DNA of 64,000 bases from Amorphophallus konjac (GCA_022559845.1 CM040121.1:565800140-565864139), one strand, 5' to 3'. Numbered from the stretch's first letter, positions 32,340 to 44,652 are shown. Numbers and translations: made by a program. Notes: generated from the letters alone by a model not told the origin.

Positions 32340-34240
32340 AAATTGGCCCCTATCTCTCGTTTCCTGGCGGTTGCGACATTCTCGGTCGTGCCGCTCGCAT
32401 TTGCTCCGCCCCTCCCATAGGGAGTCGGCGGGTCTCTTGCGGTCCGGTAGACCAGTCCCGATCGTTTGGCCTAACACCGTGTTGTTCTCCTCGCAACTGG
32501 CGTGCTTTTGGGCCATAACGAGGAGATCCATCAGGGTCATTGGGGACTCTACTCCAAGCGACCGTCAGAGGATGGGATCTCAGGTCCCTTGTGTCAGGGC
32601 GGTGGTGGCAATACTGACGTCAAGGCGAGAGATGCGGAGGGCTTCCTTCCGAAAATGAGACACGTAGTCCTACAAGGTTTCCTTGCGTCCCTACCTGACG
32701 GCGAGCAGACTCACAGCTAGGGCTGTCAATGGGCCGGGCCGGCCCGATAGGCCCGCGGGCTTGGCCCAATTTCGGGCCAGGCCGCAAGGTCATTTTCGGC
32801 CCGCGAACTTTTAGTCGGGCCTAAAAGCCCGGCCCGACTTGACCCGCGGGCCGGGCTCGGGCTTTGAGTTTGGCCCGCGGGCCGGTTTGGCCCGCTCTTT
32901 TTTTTATTCCCACATCAAAATTTAAAAATTATTTAGTTAAACCTATGTTATTTTACTTAACGATAAATTTTAAAACTCTCTTTTTACACAAATTATGTAA
33001 TTAATATCAAAATTTTAATTAATTTAGTGAGATTATATGTTTTATATTATTATTTTTATTATTTTATTTAAGTTGTCGGGCCGGGCCGGGCCTTAGTCGG
33101 GCTTTGAAAGTTTTACATAATGTCGGGCCCGACCCGGCCTGGCCCGACATAAGTCGGGCCCGGGCCGGGCTCGGGCCTTAATGTTAAGAAGTCGGGCCCG
33201 AGTCGGGCCGACCTAAGCCCGGCCCGGGCCCGGCCCATTGACAGCCCTACTCACAGCCGACTTGGCTTCCTTTCGGTAGCCGATGAAGTTCTCCTTGAAC
33301 AACGTCTTTAGCTGCTGGAATGAGGTAATGGTCCCAGCACGCAAGGACTCGAAACATGTCCGAGCGTTTTTCCACAAGGTGGAGACAAACGACAAATATT
33401 TCACAGTGTCTGAGGCCCAGTGGAACACCAGGTTCGACTCACAGCTATGCATATGGTCGGCCGGATCGGTGGTGACGTCATATGGGGTGAACGACGGTAG
33501 CTGGAACTTTGGCAGAATGGGGGCCCCCTTGATCGCCTTGGAGAAGGGAGCATCGAAGTCATAGTTGTCATCGACTAGCCCCTAAGTCTTTGCGGTCTGG
33601 AGGATGTCGTCAAAGTACTGGACCTTCCCCTCCAACTCGCGTTCCACTTCTTCGTAGTGCCACAGCCGTTGTGCCATCTCCGGGTTAGAGTGGAGCGGGC
33701 TGCGGAGTCGCGGTGTGGGCAAGCTACGATGACGTTGAGATTGCGTAGTAGAGACGTAGGAGGGCTTGCGTACCTGGCAAGATTCCGCCACGGTGGGGGC
33801 CCCCCATTTTGGGGTAGCTCCGTTGGGGCGTGGTCCTGCCCCGTAGGTCAGTTGAGGAGGCCTTGGCACAACTCTATCAGCGCTTGGAGCTGTCGCGTAT
33901 TTTTGCCAGCTCGTCAGTGATGGGGTTGTGGGCGGCGGCACCGCGATGCAATCGAGTCGATGAGGATGCCTCCTGAGATCCCCGTAGGGAACTCGGGGCC
34001 TGGTGGAACCCCCGACCTCGGTTGCTAGTGTTGTGGTAGCTTCCACGGGGTGCCATGGCTTCTAGTCTTCTTCTCACAGACCGTGTCAAAAAGTGTAAAA
34101 ATGAGAAAATGGTCCCTAGGTCTTGTACCACACTTTTAAGATTTATTTGTTGGGGAAGGTCCTCTCGCCACTCGTGGAAGCCTGCAAACACCAGGAAGAC
34201 GGTGTCAGAAGGAGCCCTGGGCATTACCCCAGTGGACAAC
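32340..34240 (-). pseudogene. Decayed Ty3/gypsy gag, split by a MITE
   Basis: A minus-strand fragment of a retrotransposon gag. After a Pro/Arg/Ser-rich N-terminal part (about 33582-34046) comes the gag core: KAIKGAPILPKFQLPSF, DPADHMHSCES and CFESLRAGTITSF (about 33300-33530), then FKENFIGYRKEAKS up to the MITE. Beyond it the frame resumes (DYVSHFRKEALRISRL, then MTLMDLLVMAQKHASCEE). At least four in-frame stops lie between about 32560 and 32700, each fitting C-to-T of CAG or CGA. Layout resembles the non-chromovirus (Tat/Athila-like) gag with an RDYV-type motif. No pol follows; the fragment stops at the microsatellite. Confidence 0.75.
32718..33249. mobile_element. Non-autonomous hAT MITE (532 bp)
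   Basis: Inverted ends TAGGGCTGTCAATGGGCCGG, with the matching inverse at 33230-33249, and identical 8-bp flanks CTCACAGC at 32710-32717 and 33250-33257. The arms are GGCCCG-rich and the centre is AT-rich with no coding frame. TAGGGCTGTCAA ends are familiar from plant hAT MITEs. It split an already existing retrotransposon gag. Confidence 0.93.
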
Positions 34241-35187
34241 CCTATGATGTTTAAGTTAGGATCACACTGAGAAGAAGACAGTAGGAGGAAGAGAGAGAGA
34301 GAGAGAGAATGGAATGGGCGAGTCTAGGCGTGGGAACCGAGTCCCCTGAAGTGCTCACCGTGTCTGGCGAGTGTAGACACGCTATTCCTGACATCACCCT
34401 CAGAAAATCTCATATTACTATATGACGCCCCGCAGTGGCTTTCGCATTTTGAATCGCTTGAGCGCTTCCCATTCTTGAGTCTTCTTTCGCCTTTTGAGTG
34501 GGTAACGTAACACTTCTTCGGCATCCGAAAACCGTCTCGTTGCTGAAATCATGCGGCATACGGAAGGCATCGCCACCAATCGGACGTATCAGAAGATTTC
34601 GAAACCAGGAAGATGTCTGGCGGATGGCTGTCGACGGCCTTTCGGGGGGATCCGACAGGTTTTCTTGGAGGCGTCCAGGTCCCTGGACGCCTTCATCAGT
34701 GAAAAAATAAAAAAATAAATAAAAAAATAAAAATTATCAAGGCGTCTAGGGCCCTGGACGCCTTCATTAGTGAAAAAATAAAAAAAAATATAATAATAAA
34801 TAAAAAATTATAATTGTGAAGGCGTCCAGCGCCTTGGACGCCTCCATTTGAGGCGTCCAGGTGCCTGGACGCCTTCAATTTTTGACACTCGGGCGCTCCC
34901 GATCCGCCGATTGATTTGACGTTTCGAAAAAATCTAAAAATATTGGGACGTCTTGCCAGCTAGACGCGCCCACTCGTGAGTCACGGGTACCCACCAAAAT
35001 GACGTGCTTTACCCACCGTCTACGGCTTTTGGCGGGGTTCCGGTGGGCGAAAATGGGGGCGTCCGGAGTCCTGGATGCCTTCATAAAAATATTAAAAATC
35101 AAAAAATAAAAAATATTTAATGTGTTGTTGGAGGGGTCCAGGGTCCTGGACGCCCCCATCTTGAGGCGTCCAGGGCCACTTCCCCTC
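34241..35187 (+). promoter_or_regulatory. LTR-like upstream region with GGCGTCC hairpins
   Basis: No gene is seen. At least six imperfect palindromes of one design occur: GGCGTCCAGG with CCTGGACGCC around a 2-base loop at 34670-34691, then at about 34739, 34819, 34852, 35058 and 35132. They are separated by A/T-rich spacers rich in AAAAATAAA. They lead to a TATA box at 35188. Layout suggests the U3 part of a plus-strand LTR, but no matching second LTR is seen, so class and start are open. A GA run lies at about 34288-34308. Confidence 0.5.
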
Positions 35188-35195
35188 TATAAATA
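35188..35195 (+). promoter_or_regulatory. TATA box
   Basis: TATAAATA after a C/T-rich stretch and followed by AGAAGACCCCC. It is the best plus-strand core promoter in this part of the window. Any transcript would start near 35220 and run into the left arm of the large inverted repeat. Confidence 0.6.
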
Positions 35196-35756
35196 GAAGA
35201 CCCCCTCCCTCGAAGGGAAGGGGCTTCAGATCCGACAGAGGAAGGAGAGACTCTGCCGGATCCCATTTCTAACCAGTGGGTCTTTTGTAGGAGCAGGTTC
35301 TGTCGGCTTCTCGGGTGCCCGCGCTCGTGAGAGGAAGGCTAGCTCCATCCGTTCTGCTTCCACGTCGTCCCCACGCTGCCGAAGCTCCGCCGGATCCCGC
35401 CATCGGCACATTCAATAAGCCAATTCTCTCCCATTTTCTCCGTAGTTCTTTTACATTCATCATCTCGCATTCTCCGACTCCCTTCATAAGGGAGCCTTCT
35501 TTTATATACGTTTGCATAATCCCATTCATCATCATATTTCTCTCCTACTCGTGTCCGAGAGGGGTTTAAAAATAACACCAACCAGGTGTGTGTCTTGCCA
35601 CGATTTCATTATCCTTCATCAAGGGACTAATACTACACTGCCATCTTTTCTGATCCACTTGTTATCTATCTGTTTCTTCTTTTGCAAGGGTAACCAAGGA
35701 AAGCCCTCTCCATCGGCCGGCCGAAGGGAGAGAAGGAAGTAACCCGCCATCTCCCG

Positions 35757-38700
35757 TGTCACGCCCCGAGCCTTTATTACAACAGAAGACTCGCTCGGGG
35801 AGCGCGAACAGCCGGCATAGTAAGCCTCTTGCAAGCAAGAATCAATCAGAGCGCAAGACAATCACATAAATAAATGCAATTGCACAATAATATTCAAACT
35901 CCAACTTTATTTCATAAATGATCAATATTCAAGATACAATCACTAATTTGATTTCCATTTTACTAGACTCAAGAAATAGGAAAATTACATTGACTCAATC
36001 TAGACACTTTAACTTCCTAAGTCTTCACTCTCATCTTTATAACACTTTCACTCGCTTCCGGATCCACTACTAGTATAGCCCGAATCCGAATCCGAACTAT
36101 TTCCATCTCTTGAAAAACATTGGAAAATAGGTCATGAGCACACTTGCCCAGTAGGTATCTTCGCATCAACATGAAGGCACTATTTAAGTAATTATCATTT
36201 TTGCTCTAAAGAAATAAGGTAAAATCATGCAACGCGAATCAATCATGCGATCAAATCAATAGAAACAAGATAACCATATAAGATAGAATGATCAAGAATG
36301 AGCTAGCAAGAATATAACAAGAACATGATATTGGCCTTCCATGAACAAGAATGTAACGAGATTGTACTAGCAAGCCACATATTCCTCACTTTAGCATCTT
36401 ATACTTAAGAGCAAGTGCTTCGTGAATTTCTGTAGAATATCAAGCAAGAATGTCATGTTGTGCCGTGGATCTTCACTTATTTATAGAAATAGTACTCCCA
36501 GCGCAATGCGACGCCAGTAGCATCATACCCCATGGTTTATAAAATAGTATGTTTCCGGTAATCAGCCGAGGGGACAAGCATAGAGCCCTTGAACACAATC
36601 AGTGCTCGATCGCATCTTCAGTTATAAATTAAGCTACTTCCACGCAGTATAACAGTAACGTATGGCCAAGAATATAGCACTTCCAATAATTCAATGATAA
36701 CAATAATCAATGAATGAATGCTTCAATTTTGAATATATGAGATCAAGAATGATATTTAAACTAAGTTATGCTTATAGAATAAATCGACCGCATTGCGGTA
36801 TTTTCCTTAACTTCCATTTCTTTTAGATCAATTTAAGCAATATGACAAGTTCTAGATCATCAAGGTTTGTCTAGAATCATAGGAATATCAACCCTTGGTC
36901 AAACCTTGGGTTAACATAAACAAGCTATGTAACAGTCATATGCTGGGCCGTTACATTATGTAACGCGCCAGTAATGGGCCGTTAAAGTGATCCGAGTCCA
37001 GAAAGATAAAAAATAGACTCAGAGGAATGTGACGGTCTGGCACTGGGCCGTTACGTGAGCCTGACGGTCCAGTTCAAGGCCGTTACATTTCAAGAATCAA
37101 AACCACGATAGAGTGTTCTAATTAATGGGCTTTCATTGGTACAACCAACTCGGCATCCTAGTGGGAATCCCAGGCTCGCGGAGAATTACGGAGGCCTTGA
37201 AACAATGATTTCCTAGTCCATTGGAAGGATTATCCAATAGAGAGGTCCTCATGTCCAAGATTATGTTCCTATAGTGCGAAGTGTGAACTAATGACAACAT
37301 ACCGGAATATGTGCCATGTACTCATAGAATTGACTCTATTGACAGAGAGAGATATGTATAATCAATGTGAAAATCATGATAAAAACTCCGTCAATACAAT
37401 GTTAAAAAGTCATGCTTTATAGTACAAAACTATAGAATTTGGTTTAACACAACTTAAGTAGAATTGATGACAAAACATGCAATACCTATCATGAATAATC
37501 AAATATCCTTAAAATCACAAGATTAGGTTTAAAACTTAGGCAACTAGGTTTTAACCATAATAAGATTGGCAGGTTGTATTCAGTCATAGGGTTGACAGAA
37601 CACAGGATATAACGGTCTGGATATGGGGAGTCACAGTGAAAGTGACGGTCAGGACCCAGCCGTTTCATGATTGTAACGCGTTTGTCCAAGCGCGTTAGAA
37701 CCAACCGTGCAATTCCAATACCACAAAGTGTGTAACGGTCTGTCGTAGGGCCGTTACTTGAAAGTGACAGTCCTATGCTAGTGCGTTACAGTATCTGCTA
37801 ACAGAAAATAATCATAGAAACTAAGAGATCAACTCACATCACGTCTTTTATCAAAACATGATGAGCTTCTAGTCATGTTAACGAAGTAAGGCCATCTACA
37901 TGCATAGGTAATCAGGAATAGATGAATAGTCATGTTTTAATTCCTTAATTTGGCTAAGAGGTGCATGATGTGCATAGAACAAATAAAACATGAAATCAAT
38001 GCTCTATAATGCATGGAATTCAATCAAATCAGAGGGCTTTTAGTCCTATCATGCTATTTTTACCGTTCATGAGATAACCTACCTCTTACTTAGACTGTAG
38101 TTTCTGAATTTGGTTGAGAACCTTGTCCTAGATCCCTTCCTTCTCTTGTGACTTTTTCAGCAACTTCTCTAGGCTCTAACTCCACGCCCTCTTGACCTAA
38201 AGATGTGAAATTCGGAGGGGAGTTAATCTAAAGTATTGTAAACAAATTATTCTAAAGAACTTACTTGAGATAATGACTCCTTACCTTGCTTCCTTACGCC
38301 CAAAAAGTAAGGGTCGCACAGTTCAGAACTATGCCCTATTTATAGAGTTTAGGCTAGGGTTTGAGGATTAGATCGAGTTTAGAGTCCTTATTTCATCAAA
38401 TCCTAATCTCTAAGAGTCCTTAGAGTTTTTACAATCCTTCCCAAGTCGATCCATAGTGGATAGGAACATCAAGTTCCAATCTTTTCATGAGTCCCTTCAC
38501 TTACGGAACTAACAGGAATGTAACGGTCGAGTGCCCATGCGTTACATGGCTGTGGCGGTCTTACGATAGACCGTTACAGTTATCGTAGTTTAGAGTTTCA
38601 ATTTATAAAAACTCTTTTGTTAATTATCTAAATCATTATCTTATATTATTAGTATTTATCCTTAATATCTGTGGTTAGGCTTAAATACCTTCTAGAACAT

Positions 38701-38867
38701 GGGCCAAACCTAATGGTCTAGGTCCTAAACCCTTTTGGACTTCAATTAAGTGGGTTGGGTTAATTGATTAACACAATTTTGGCCTTATATTGATTATTTA
38801 GCCCAATTAATGCCAGAATATTATTTAAATAACTAGAAATTACTTTTATAAATTTTGGGGCTCTACA
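35757..38867 (-). mobile_element. Solo LTR, Tekay/Del-like
   Basis: On the minus strand it starts TGTAGAGCCCCAAAA (38867) and ends GGGGCGTGACA (35757), both familiar as Tekay/Del LTR ends, and is 3111 bp long. A minus-strand TATA box lies at 38339-38346 (inverse of TATTTATA). Flanks are TCCCG and TTCCG (four of five), an aged or imperfect target duplication. No gag, pol or primer site adjoins it. It lies inside the left arm of the inverted repeat, which must be older. Confidence 0.8.
36928..38582 (-). repeat. GTAACGGTC...GGCCGTTAC hairpins in the solo LTR
   Basis: Imperfect stem-loops with GTAACGG pairing CCGTTAC occur at about 36930, 36960, 37030, 37067, 37610, 37670, 37732, 37765, 38519 and 38552. 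Pairing is kept by G-T pairs in several. The design parallels the arrays of the other LTRs in this window but with a different stem sequence. Confidence 0.65.
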
Positions 38868-38934
38868 TTCCGCTCTTGAGGTAGGCGCGATCACTTTCTT
38901 TATTTTGGGGTCTCCGGCCCCTGGCGATCACATC

Positions 38935-39425
38935 ATATTCTCGAGGTCGCGGAGAGTCATTTTCCGCAATGGCCGTTTAAATTTCTGTCACTTATATTCT
39001 GCATTGTTCTTATATCTGTTTCTCATATCTGTTATATTCTTGAGGCCGCGGCGAGTCATTTTCCGTAATGGCCATTTAAATTTCTGTCTCTTATATTCTG
39101 TTCCTTATATCTGTTATATTCTCGAGGCCGCGACGAGTCATTTCCCGCAATGGCCGTTTGAATTTCCGTCATTGATATTCTGTGTTGTGATTATATCTGC
39201 TCATATTCTCGAGGCCGCGGCGAGTCAGTTCCCGCAATGGCCGTTTAAATTCCTGTTACTTGTATTCTGTACTCTTCTCATATCTGCTCATATTCTCGAG
39301 GCCGCGGCGAGTCATTTCCCGCAATGGTCGTTTAAATTTCTGTCACTTAAATTCTGCACTTTTCCCGTCCCCCGAGGTCGCGGAGAGTCATTTTCCGCTA
39401 TGGCCGTTTAATCCCCATATCTTAT
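38935..39425 (+). repeat. Tandem array, 76-99 bp units
   Basis: Six units, each with GAGGCCGCGGCGAGTCATTT, CCGCAATGGCCGTTTAAATT and a variable T/C-rich tail. Unit starts are at about 38943, 39042, 39124, 39211, 39298 and 39374. It lies just inside the left arm of the inverted repeat, where the right arm has a different 57-bp array. The open frames across it are probably not coding. Confidence 0.85.
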
Positions 39426-40141
39426 TATATTGCATCTGTCCCGCACGTCCCGCCGGAGCAATCTCCCGTGGTGGTCTCTCTCCTCTTCTCTCTTCTTTCT
39501 GTGTTGCAGCAAAACGAGCCCCTCGCGCGCTCCGCTTCGCCTCCTCCGGCAAATTTCGCGTGACGTCGCTCACAGATTGGCGATCACGGTAGGACGGTGT
39601 ATTGCTTTCTTTTAAGTTACCCTTGCAATTTCTTGTGATTTACTTTACTATCTCTTGCGTGTTGTTATATCCTAGTTGTTATTGTTCTGTTGTGCTCTAT
39701 ATACCTGTCAGCATTTCATTGCATACATCCATCCTCCTTTTTTACCTTTTTTAATTTTTTTAAGGATCACCCTCTCTCGGTGAAGGAAGGACTCTCCGTT
39801 TGAGAATTCCTCTCAACGGACTAGGATCTCCTCCACTGGGACCTCCGTAAGTCCCCGACAACGAATGATTCTCTCCTCGTTCACTGGGCTGGTTGTACCA
39901 TTGAAGTTCTCCGGAGCTAGTAACCCATTTATGGTGAGACGAGTGACCCTAGCTAACACGGCGGTGAAACAAATTGGAATTAGGGTCCTTCCTATTTTGT
40001 GTGAACTTCAGATTTGGTTAAAAAAATAAAAAAAATCAAAAAGGAAAAGCAAAAAAATTAGACGTAAGGCATTCACTTGTGTGTTAATCTCTGCTAATCG
40101 TTTGCTGGTGTATGCTATTATGCTCTCAAAAAACATGATGG

Positions 40142-40573
40142 ATGGCTGAATATAATTATAATTGTTTCGAGGCCGACGCCTTCCGTTATGGGTCTCAAAT
40201 GCATGACCCAGATCACGACTCTTATGGGTTCTATAACTCAGACTGGGGCTATCAACCTGACCCACAGGCCCATCCCATGGACGTTTGCCCGTCCTATAAG
40301 TCCTCATATGGAATACAGGCCACTGTTAGTGGAGCTTCCCCCTCCACTAGTGTTCCCTATGCCTGGGATTTCATGGCTTCTCATATCGACTCTCTCAGCT
40401 CTCAACTTGGAGCCTTACAGGCTGTTATTGAGAGGAAATTTCTTCCTCCTTCCCCTCCTCAAGCCAACCCCCTTCACGCTTTCATGAATAATATTACCAA
40501 AATGGAGAAGGATTGGAAGGAGAGAAGAGATGAGTATTGTAAACGGCAGAGATCGTCCAACCTCGGGGGGTAA
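40142..40573 (+). CDS. Unknown 143-aa ORF, possibly retroelement-derived
   Basis: I do not recognise this protein. It starts MAEYNYNCFEADAFRYGS. It is rich in Tyr, Asp, Ser and Pro in the first half, and has a short amphipathic stretch (HIDSLSSQLGALQAVIERK, about residues 82-100) that could form a coiled coil. A Lys/Arg-rich end (KDWKERRDEYCKRQR) follows, and it has no membrane segment. It lies between the two tandem arrays in the centre of the giant inverted repeat, downstream of the TATA box at 35188 once insertions are discounted. This position would fit a first ORF after a long leader. A gag-like role is only a guess, as is its being translated at all. Confidence 0.3.
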   Translation: MAEYNYNCFEADAFRYGSQMHDPDHDSYGFYNSDWGYQPDPQAHPMDVCPSYKSSYGIQATVSGASPSTSVPYAWDFMASHIDSLSSQLGALQAVIERKFLPPSPPQANPLHAFMNNITKMEKDWKERRDEYCKRQRSSNLGG

Positions 40574-41269
40574 GAGAGGATAGTGATGAAAGGCTAGAGA
40601 AAAGTGAGAAGTAGACGGTTGAGATCGCCTACTCCGAATGCAAGAGGGGGTAGTGATGAAAAGTGAGGGAAGGGTAATGGAAAACCCGTCCTGAAAGGAG
40701 CCCGCTAGTGAGACACAGTAAAATTTGAACTTACCCTAATTTCTGGTACATGGCGGAGATAGGGACCCGAAGGTCCTCTCGCGTAAACTAACTCCCTCTT
40801 CAACAGGCATAACCCGTTGCTTTGGGAGTAGCTTTAGAGATACCGAATATTAGGGTAGGACGTAAGGTGACTTTGGGTAACAAGCGAAATGCAAAGTGTT
40901 CATGCGAACAATGGTGATGATGAAGGGAGCGGCGCAAGAATGAGGAGTGAGGGGTACTAACTTAGCAGCAAAAGCTGGAGAAGGTCCGACGGGAGTCGTT
41001 TCCACGGATTCAGGAGTGAGTGATACACAAAATAAAGATACACCACATTATAACAAACTGTTAATATCACGAAACGATAATAGCAACATGAATTAGGCAA
41101 ACTAACTATAACAGGATATCACTTAACAGAACGTGATGACAGTAGTATGAACAACATGAACCGCCACTAGGTATTGGCCTTTGCGGGGTTTTATAACGAA
41201 TATGAGAGTAACAAGAACAATTGACAGAATGAGAATTATGAAAGAAGCCCTCGCGAGGAACTGGTTCCG
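40574..41269. other. Centre of the inverted repeat, no gene recognised
   Basis: No coding region can be supported. The stretch contains GGTAGTGATGAAAAG-like phrases repeated twice (40580-40665) and AT-rich unique sequence leading into the 57-bp array. Confidence 0.5.
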
Positions 41270-42295
41270 TCAACGGGGCTGGGATGGAGAACAGGAAATA
41301 AAACCGCCGCGAGGAATGGATTCCTTGATCAGGGTTGGAACGAAAGTACAGGAAATGAAACCACCGCGAGGAACAGATTCCTTGATTGGGGTTGGAACGA
41401 AAGTACAGGAAATGAAATCACCGCGAGGAACGGATTCCTTGATCGGGATTGGAATGAAAATACAGAAAATGAAACCACCGTGAGGAACAGATTCCTTGAT
41501 CGGGGTTGGAACGAAAGTACAGGAAATGAAACCACCGCGAGGAAAGGATTCCTTGATCGGGGTTGGAACAAAAGTATAGGAAATGAAACCACCGCGAGCA
41601 ACGGATTCCTTGATCGGGGTTGGAACGAAAGTACAGGAAATGAAACCACCGCGAGGAACGGGTTCCTTGATCGGGGTTGGAACGAAAGTACAAAAAATGA
41701 AACCACCGCGAGGAACGGGTTCCTTGATCGGGGTTGGAACGAAAGTACAGAAAATAAGACCGCCGCGAGGAACGGATTCCTTGATCGGGGTTGGAACGAA
41801 AGTACAGGAAATGAAACCACCGCGAGGAACGGATTCCTTGATCGGGGTTGGAACGAAAGTACAGAAAATGAAACCACCGCGAGGAACGGATGAAACCACC
41901 GCGAGGAACGGATTCCTTGATCGGGGTTGGAACGAAAGTACAGGAAATGAAACCACCGCGAGGAACGGATGAAACCACCGGGAGTAACGGATTCCTTGAT
42001 CGGGGTTGGAACGAAAGTACAGGAAATGAAACCACCGTGAGGAACGGGTTCCTTGATCGGGGTTGGAACGAAAGTACAGAAAATGAAACCACCGCGAGGA
42101 ACGGGTTCCTTGATCGGGGTTAGAACGAAAGTACAGGAAATGAAACTACCGCGAGGAACGGGTTCCTTGATCGGGGTTGGAACGAAAGTACAGAAAATGA
42201 AACCGCCGCGAGGAATGGATTCCTTGATCGGGGTTGGAACGAAAGTACAGAAAATAAGACCGCCGCGGGGAACAGATTCCTTGATCGGGGTTTAA
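41270..42295. repeat. 57-bp tandem array, about 18 copies
   Basis: Unit: GGAACGGATTCCTTGATCGG, then GGTTGGAACGAAAGTACAG, then GAAATGAAACCACCGCGA. Copies differ by a few bases and two are truncated (about 41889 and 41969). Since 57 is a multiple of three, several frames on both strands stay open with a 19-residue repeat. This is an artefact of the period and not evidence for a protein. The array lies at the inner end of the right arm. Confidence 0.92.
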
Positions 42296-42480
42296 ACAGA
42301 AATTAAATGGGGAGGGGAACCGCCGCGGGGGTGGTCCTCCGCGCGGGTGAGAATAAAGTAAAGAACTAACACAACAAGAGTAAGGAGGGTGTGATCGCCA
42401 GAGGTAGTGTACCTCAAAATAGAAGAATGATCGCGTCTTGCCTCCAGGCAACGGGATGATGTGAGTTTCTTCATCCTCTT

Positions 42481-44649
42481 TGATGGGGCATCAAAGGCGA
42501 TTTCCATACACGGGTGAAGTGTATTTGTGTGTTATGGCTTGTATGAAGTTGTAATTGTGTAATTTCTTTCTTTTGGGCTCCTTGTAAGGCTTATATCAAG
42601 CCAATGGGCCATTTGTTATGTCAAGTCCAAGGTTAGATTACCATTAGTAGAGTCCATTAGAAAGCCTAGTTCATATTGGACCAAATGCTACCCTTATGGA
42701 CCATATTAGTCATTTATGGCCCAATTGGGCCACTCCCTCTCATGGACCACCAAGACTTGGAAGGCCCAAGTCTAGACATGAGTTAGTGGATTGGGTTGGC
42801 TGGCCTTGGACCAGCCTAGGCCCAAGAGAGGCCCATGAAGGGGGCGCCCCCTCTTTTGGCCATATTAGGCTTGGTAGGTGGTGTTTGAATAGATTTAGTC
42901 CAAGGTTGAATAAGAATGGTCAAATTAGATTAAACTAATGTATTAAATGTGTGATTCACATTGTATCCCAGCCCTTCAATCCAAACCCCTAGATCCAAGG
43001 GTTGAGGTTGAGTTTGGTTGGCATCCTATATAAGGTTGTATTTTTCATATTGAATGAATTAATGAAGAGAAAATAGGCATTTGCCCCCCCTTTGGAGTTT
43101 GCGCCCCTCCCCTCCCTCTCTCTGGTTCCTCCACCTCCAGCCCCCTTCTAGAGTGTAATTCCCCTCCCCCTTGATCCCCTCTCTCATCTGAAGAAGCTCC
43201 GGTGATCGCCGCCGCCATCGTCTCGCCGCCGACGCGTCGTAGCCAACGGTTTCGGTGGTTCTGTCCACTCAGGAGAAGTTCCTCTTCTCCGAATTACTGC
43301 TATCACTCCCTTCATCTTCTGAAGCTCAAAATTTCAGGGTTAGTTCCCCTCTAGAATCCTTATCCCCACAAAAAAAATCACGTCAAAATTCATCCTTTAG
43401 CTATTTTTTGATTTTCGTCCAAGTCCAAGTTCCACATCTGTCCTGGTTCTGTTCACTGTTCATCAGCTCTGAGTCTACCCCATTCGAACTATCTTTTGAT
43501 TTTTGTTGGGACGCCCAAATTTACTGGGAGTTCTGTCCACATCCCTCTACCACCAGGAATTTTCTTAATTTTTGGTTCACCCTCCAAGTATTTTACAAAA
43601 ACCATCCAAGTTCCCAAGAACAGTCTGCCCACAGTTTCCCAGATCCGACCCAGGTCTAGTAAAAACATCCTAGAAAATCCATTTCTTATCCAATCAAAAA
43701 ACAAAAAATAGTCCCGGATTGCTCTCTCAGAGACCTTCAACTTTACTGAAGAAGTCATTTCCAGATTCGGAGGTCTTCTCCCCGGTCAACGTCGATCTTC
43801 ATCGAAGATAGATCCTGCCCCTGCAGTTCTGGCCAGATTTCAGCAAGATTGTAAATTCAATAATCAGAAGTACAGATCTGATTATTTTTTTTGAAGACCC
43901 CTACATCGAAGTATTCTGAGTCAGCTTTCCAACGGCGCTAATCTCGTCGCATTCCGACGACGGGGCTGATCGCAGCAGCAGTTTTCTCCGAGTCGCGCGC
44001 CTGCAAACAGAACTTTCAGGTTCGTGGCCGAGTTCCCAGCGAGCGTCGTCCGAGGGCCGCCCGGCATCCGGCGGTCGTTCCAGCAGCTCGCCATCCCAGG
44101 GGAACGCTTTCCAGGTGTCTCCACAACAGAGGAGTCATCAGGCCCCACACGACCCCTCCGGTCAATACGTGGGGACTAACACGAGTACGCGTGAAGCCGA
44201 AGCATCGTCCGGAACCGCCCGTCAACCCGAAACTGGTCCTCCCGGGCCCACTTGTGTCGCCCTTTACCTCCCTGCGTGGAGTGGGCTTAATTGCATTGCT
44301 GTAACCATAATGTATTAAGTTCCCGGGGGTACGAGTTCCGGCCGGGTCCCATCTTCGCCACGCCGAGAGCGTGGAGGTATCGCCTTCACCCTTACACTTG
44401 GCATTAGCTTAATTCTTTATATGCTTTATATGCCACTACTAGAGACCATGTGTAGGGATACCTAGCTCACTTTCAATTTATAATATCACTGCTGCGAGAG
44501 AGAGCGAAGCCGTCCCGTGACCCGATCCGGGCACAAGTGAGAGCCGACCACCCTAGCTCACAGCCGGTTTCTCAACCGCACACATCCGACGCTTCCCTCG
44601 TTAAGGGACGATCGCGAGCTTGTCGTGTCCTTGGTCCCGTCCCGCATCA
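42481..44649 (+). repeat. 5' LTR of the gag-only element
   Basis: Matched to 47065-49238. TATATAAG at 43027-43034 is the likely core promoter, followed by a C/T-rich start region from about 43080. Confidence 0.93.
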
Positions 44650-44652
44650 ATT

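Larger units (their letters stand above)
35270..42480 (+). repeat. Left arm and centre of a diverged giant inverted repeat
   Basis: The plus strand at about 35270-35756 and 38868-38935 matches, in diverged form, the minus strand of 49239-49720 and about 42365-42480. The best stretches are ACACCAACCAGGTG (35577-35590) against its inverse near 49390, and AAGCCCTCTCC with CGGCCGGCCGA (35700-35725) against their inverse at 49248-49270. A third is CTGGCGATCACA (about 38921-38932) against its inverse at about 42390. The left arm is cut by the solo LTR 35757-38867, and the right arm by the gag-only element. Each arm continues inward into its own tandem array. The origin is unclear: two facing copies of one retroelement leader, or a foldback-like element. 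Confidence 0.55.

Noticed and set aside
35512..35742. ORF ending GKPSPSAGRRERRK as a conserved exon shared by both arms
   Set aside because: The inverted copy near 49.25 kb shares DNA blocks but the frame is not clearly preserved; I treat it as non-coding repeat arm.
41270..42295. Several 100-230 codon frames on both strands, 19-residue repeats
   Set aside because: Produced by an 18-copy 57-bp tandem array whose period is a multiple of three; open on both strands at once.
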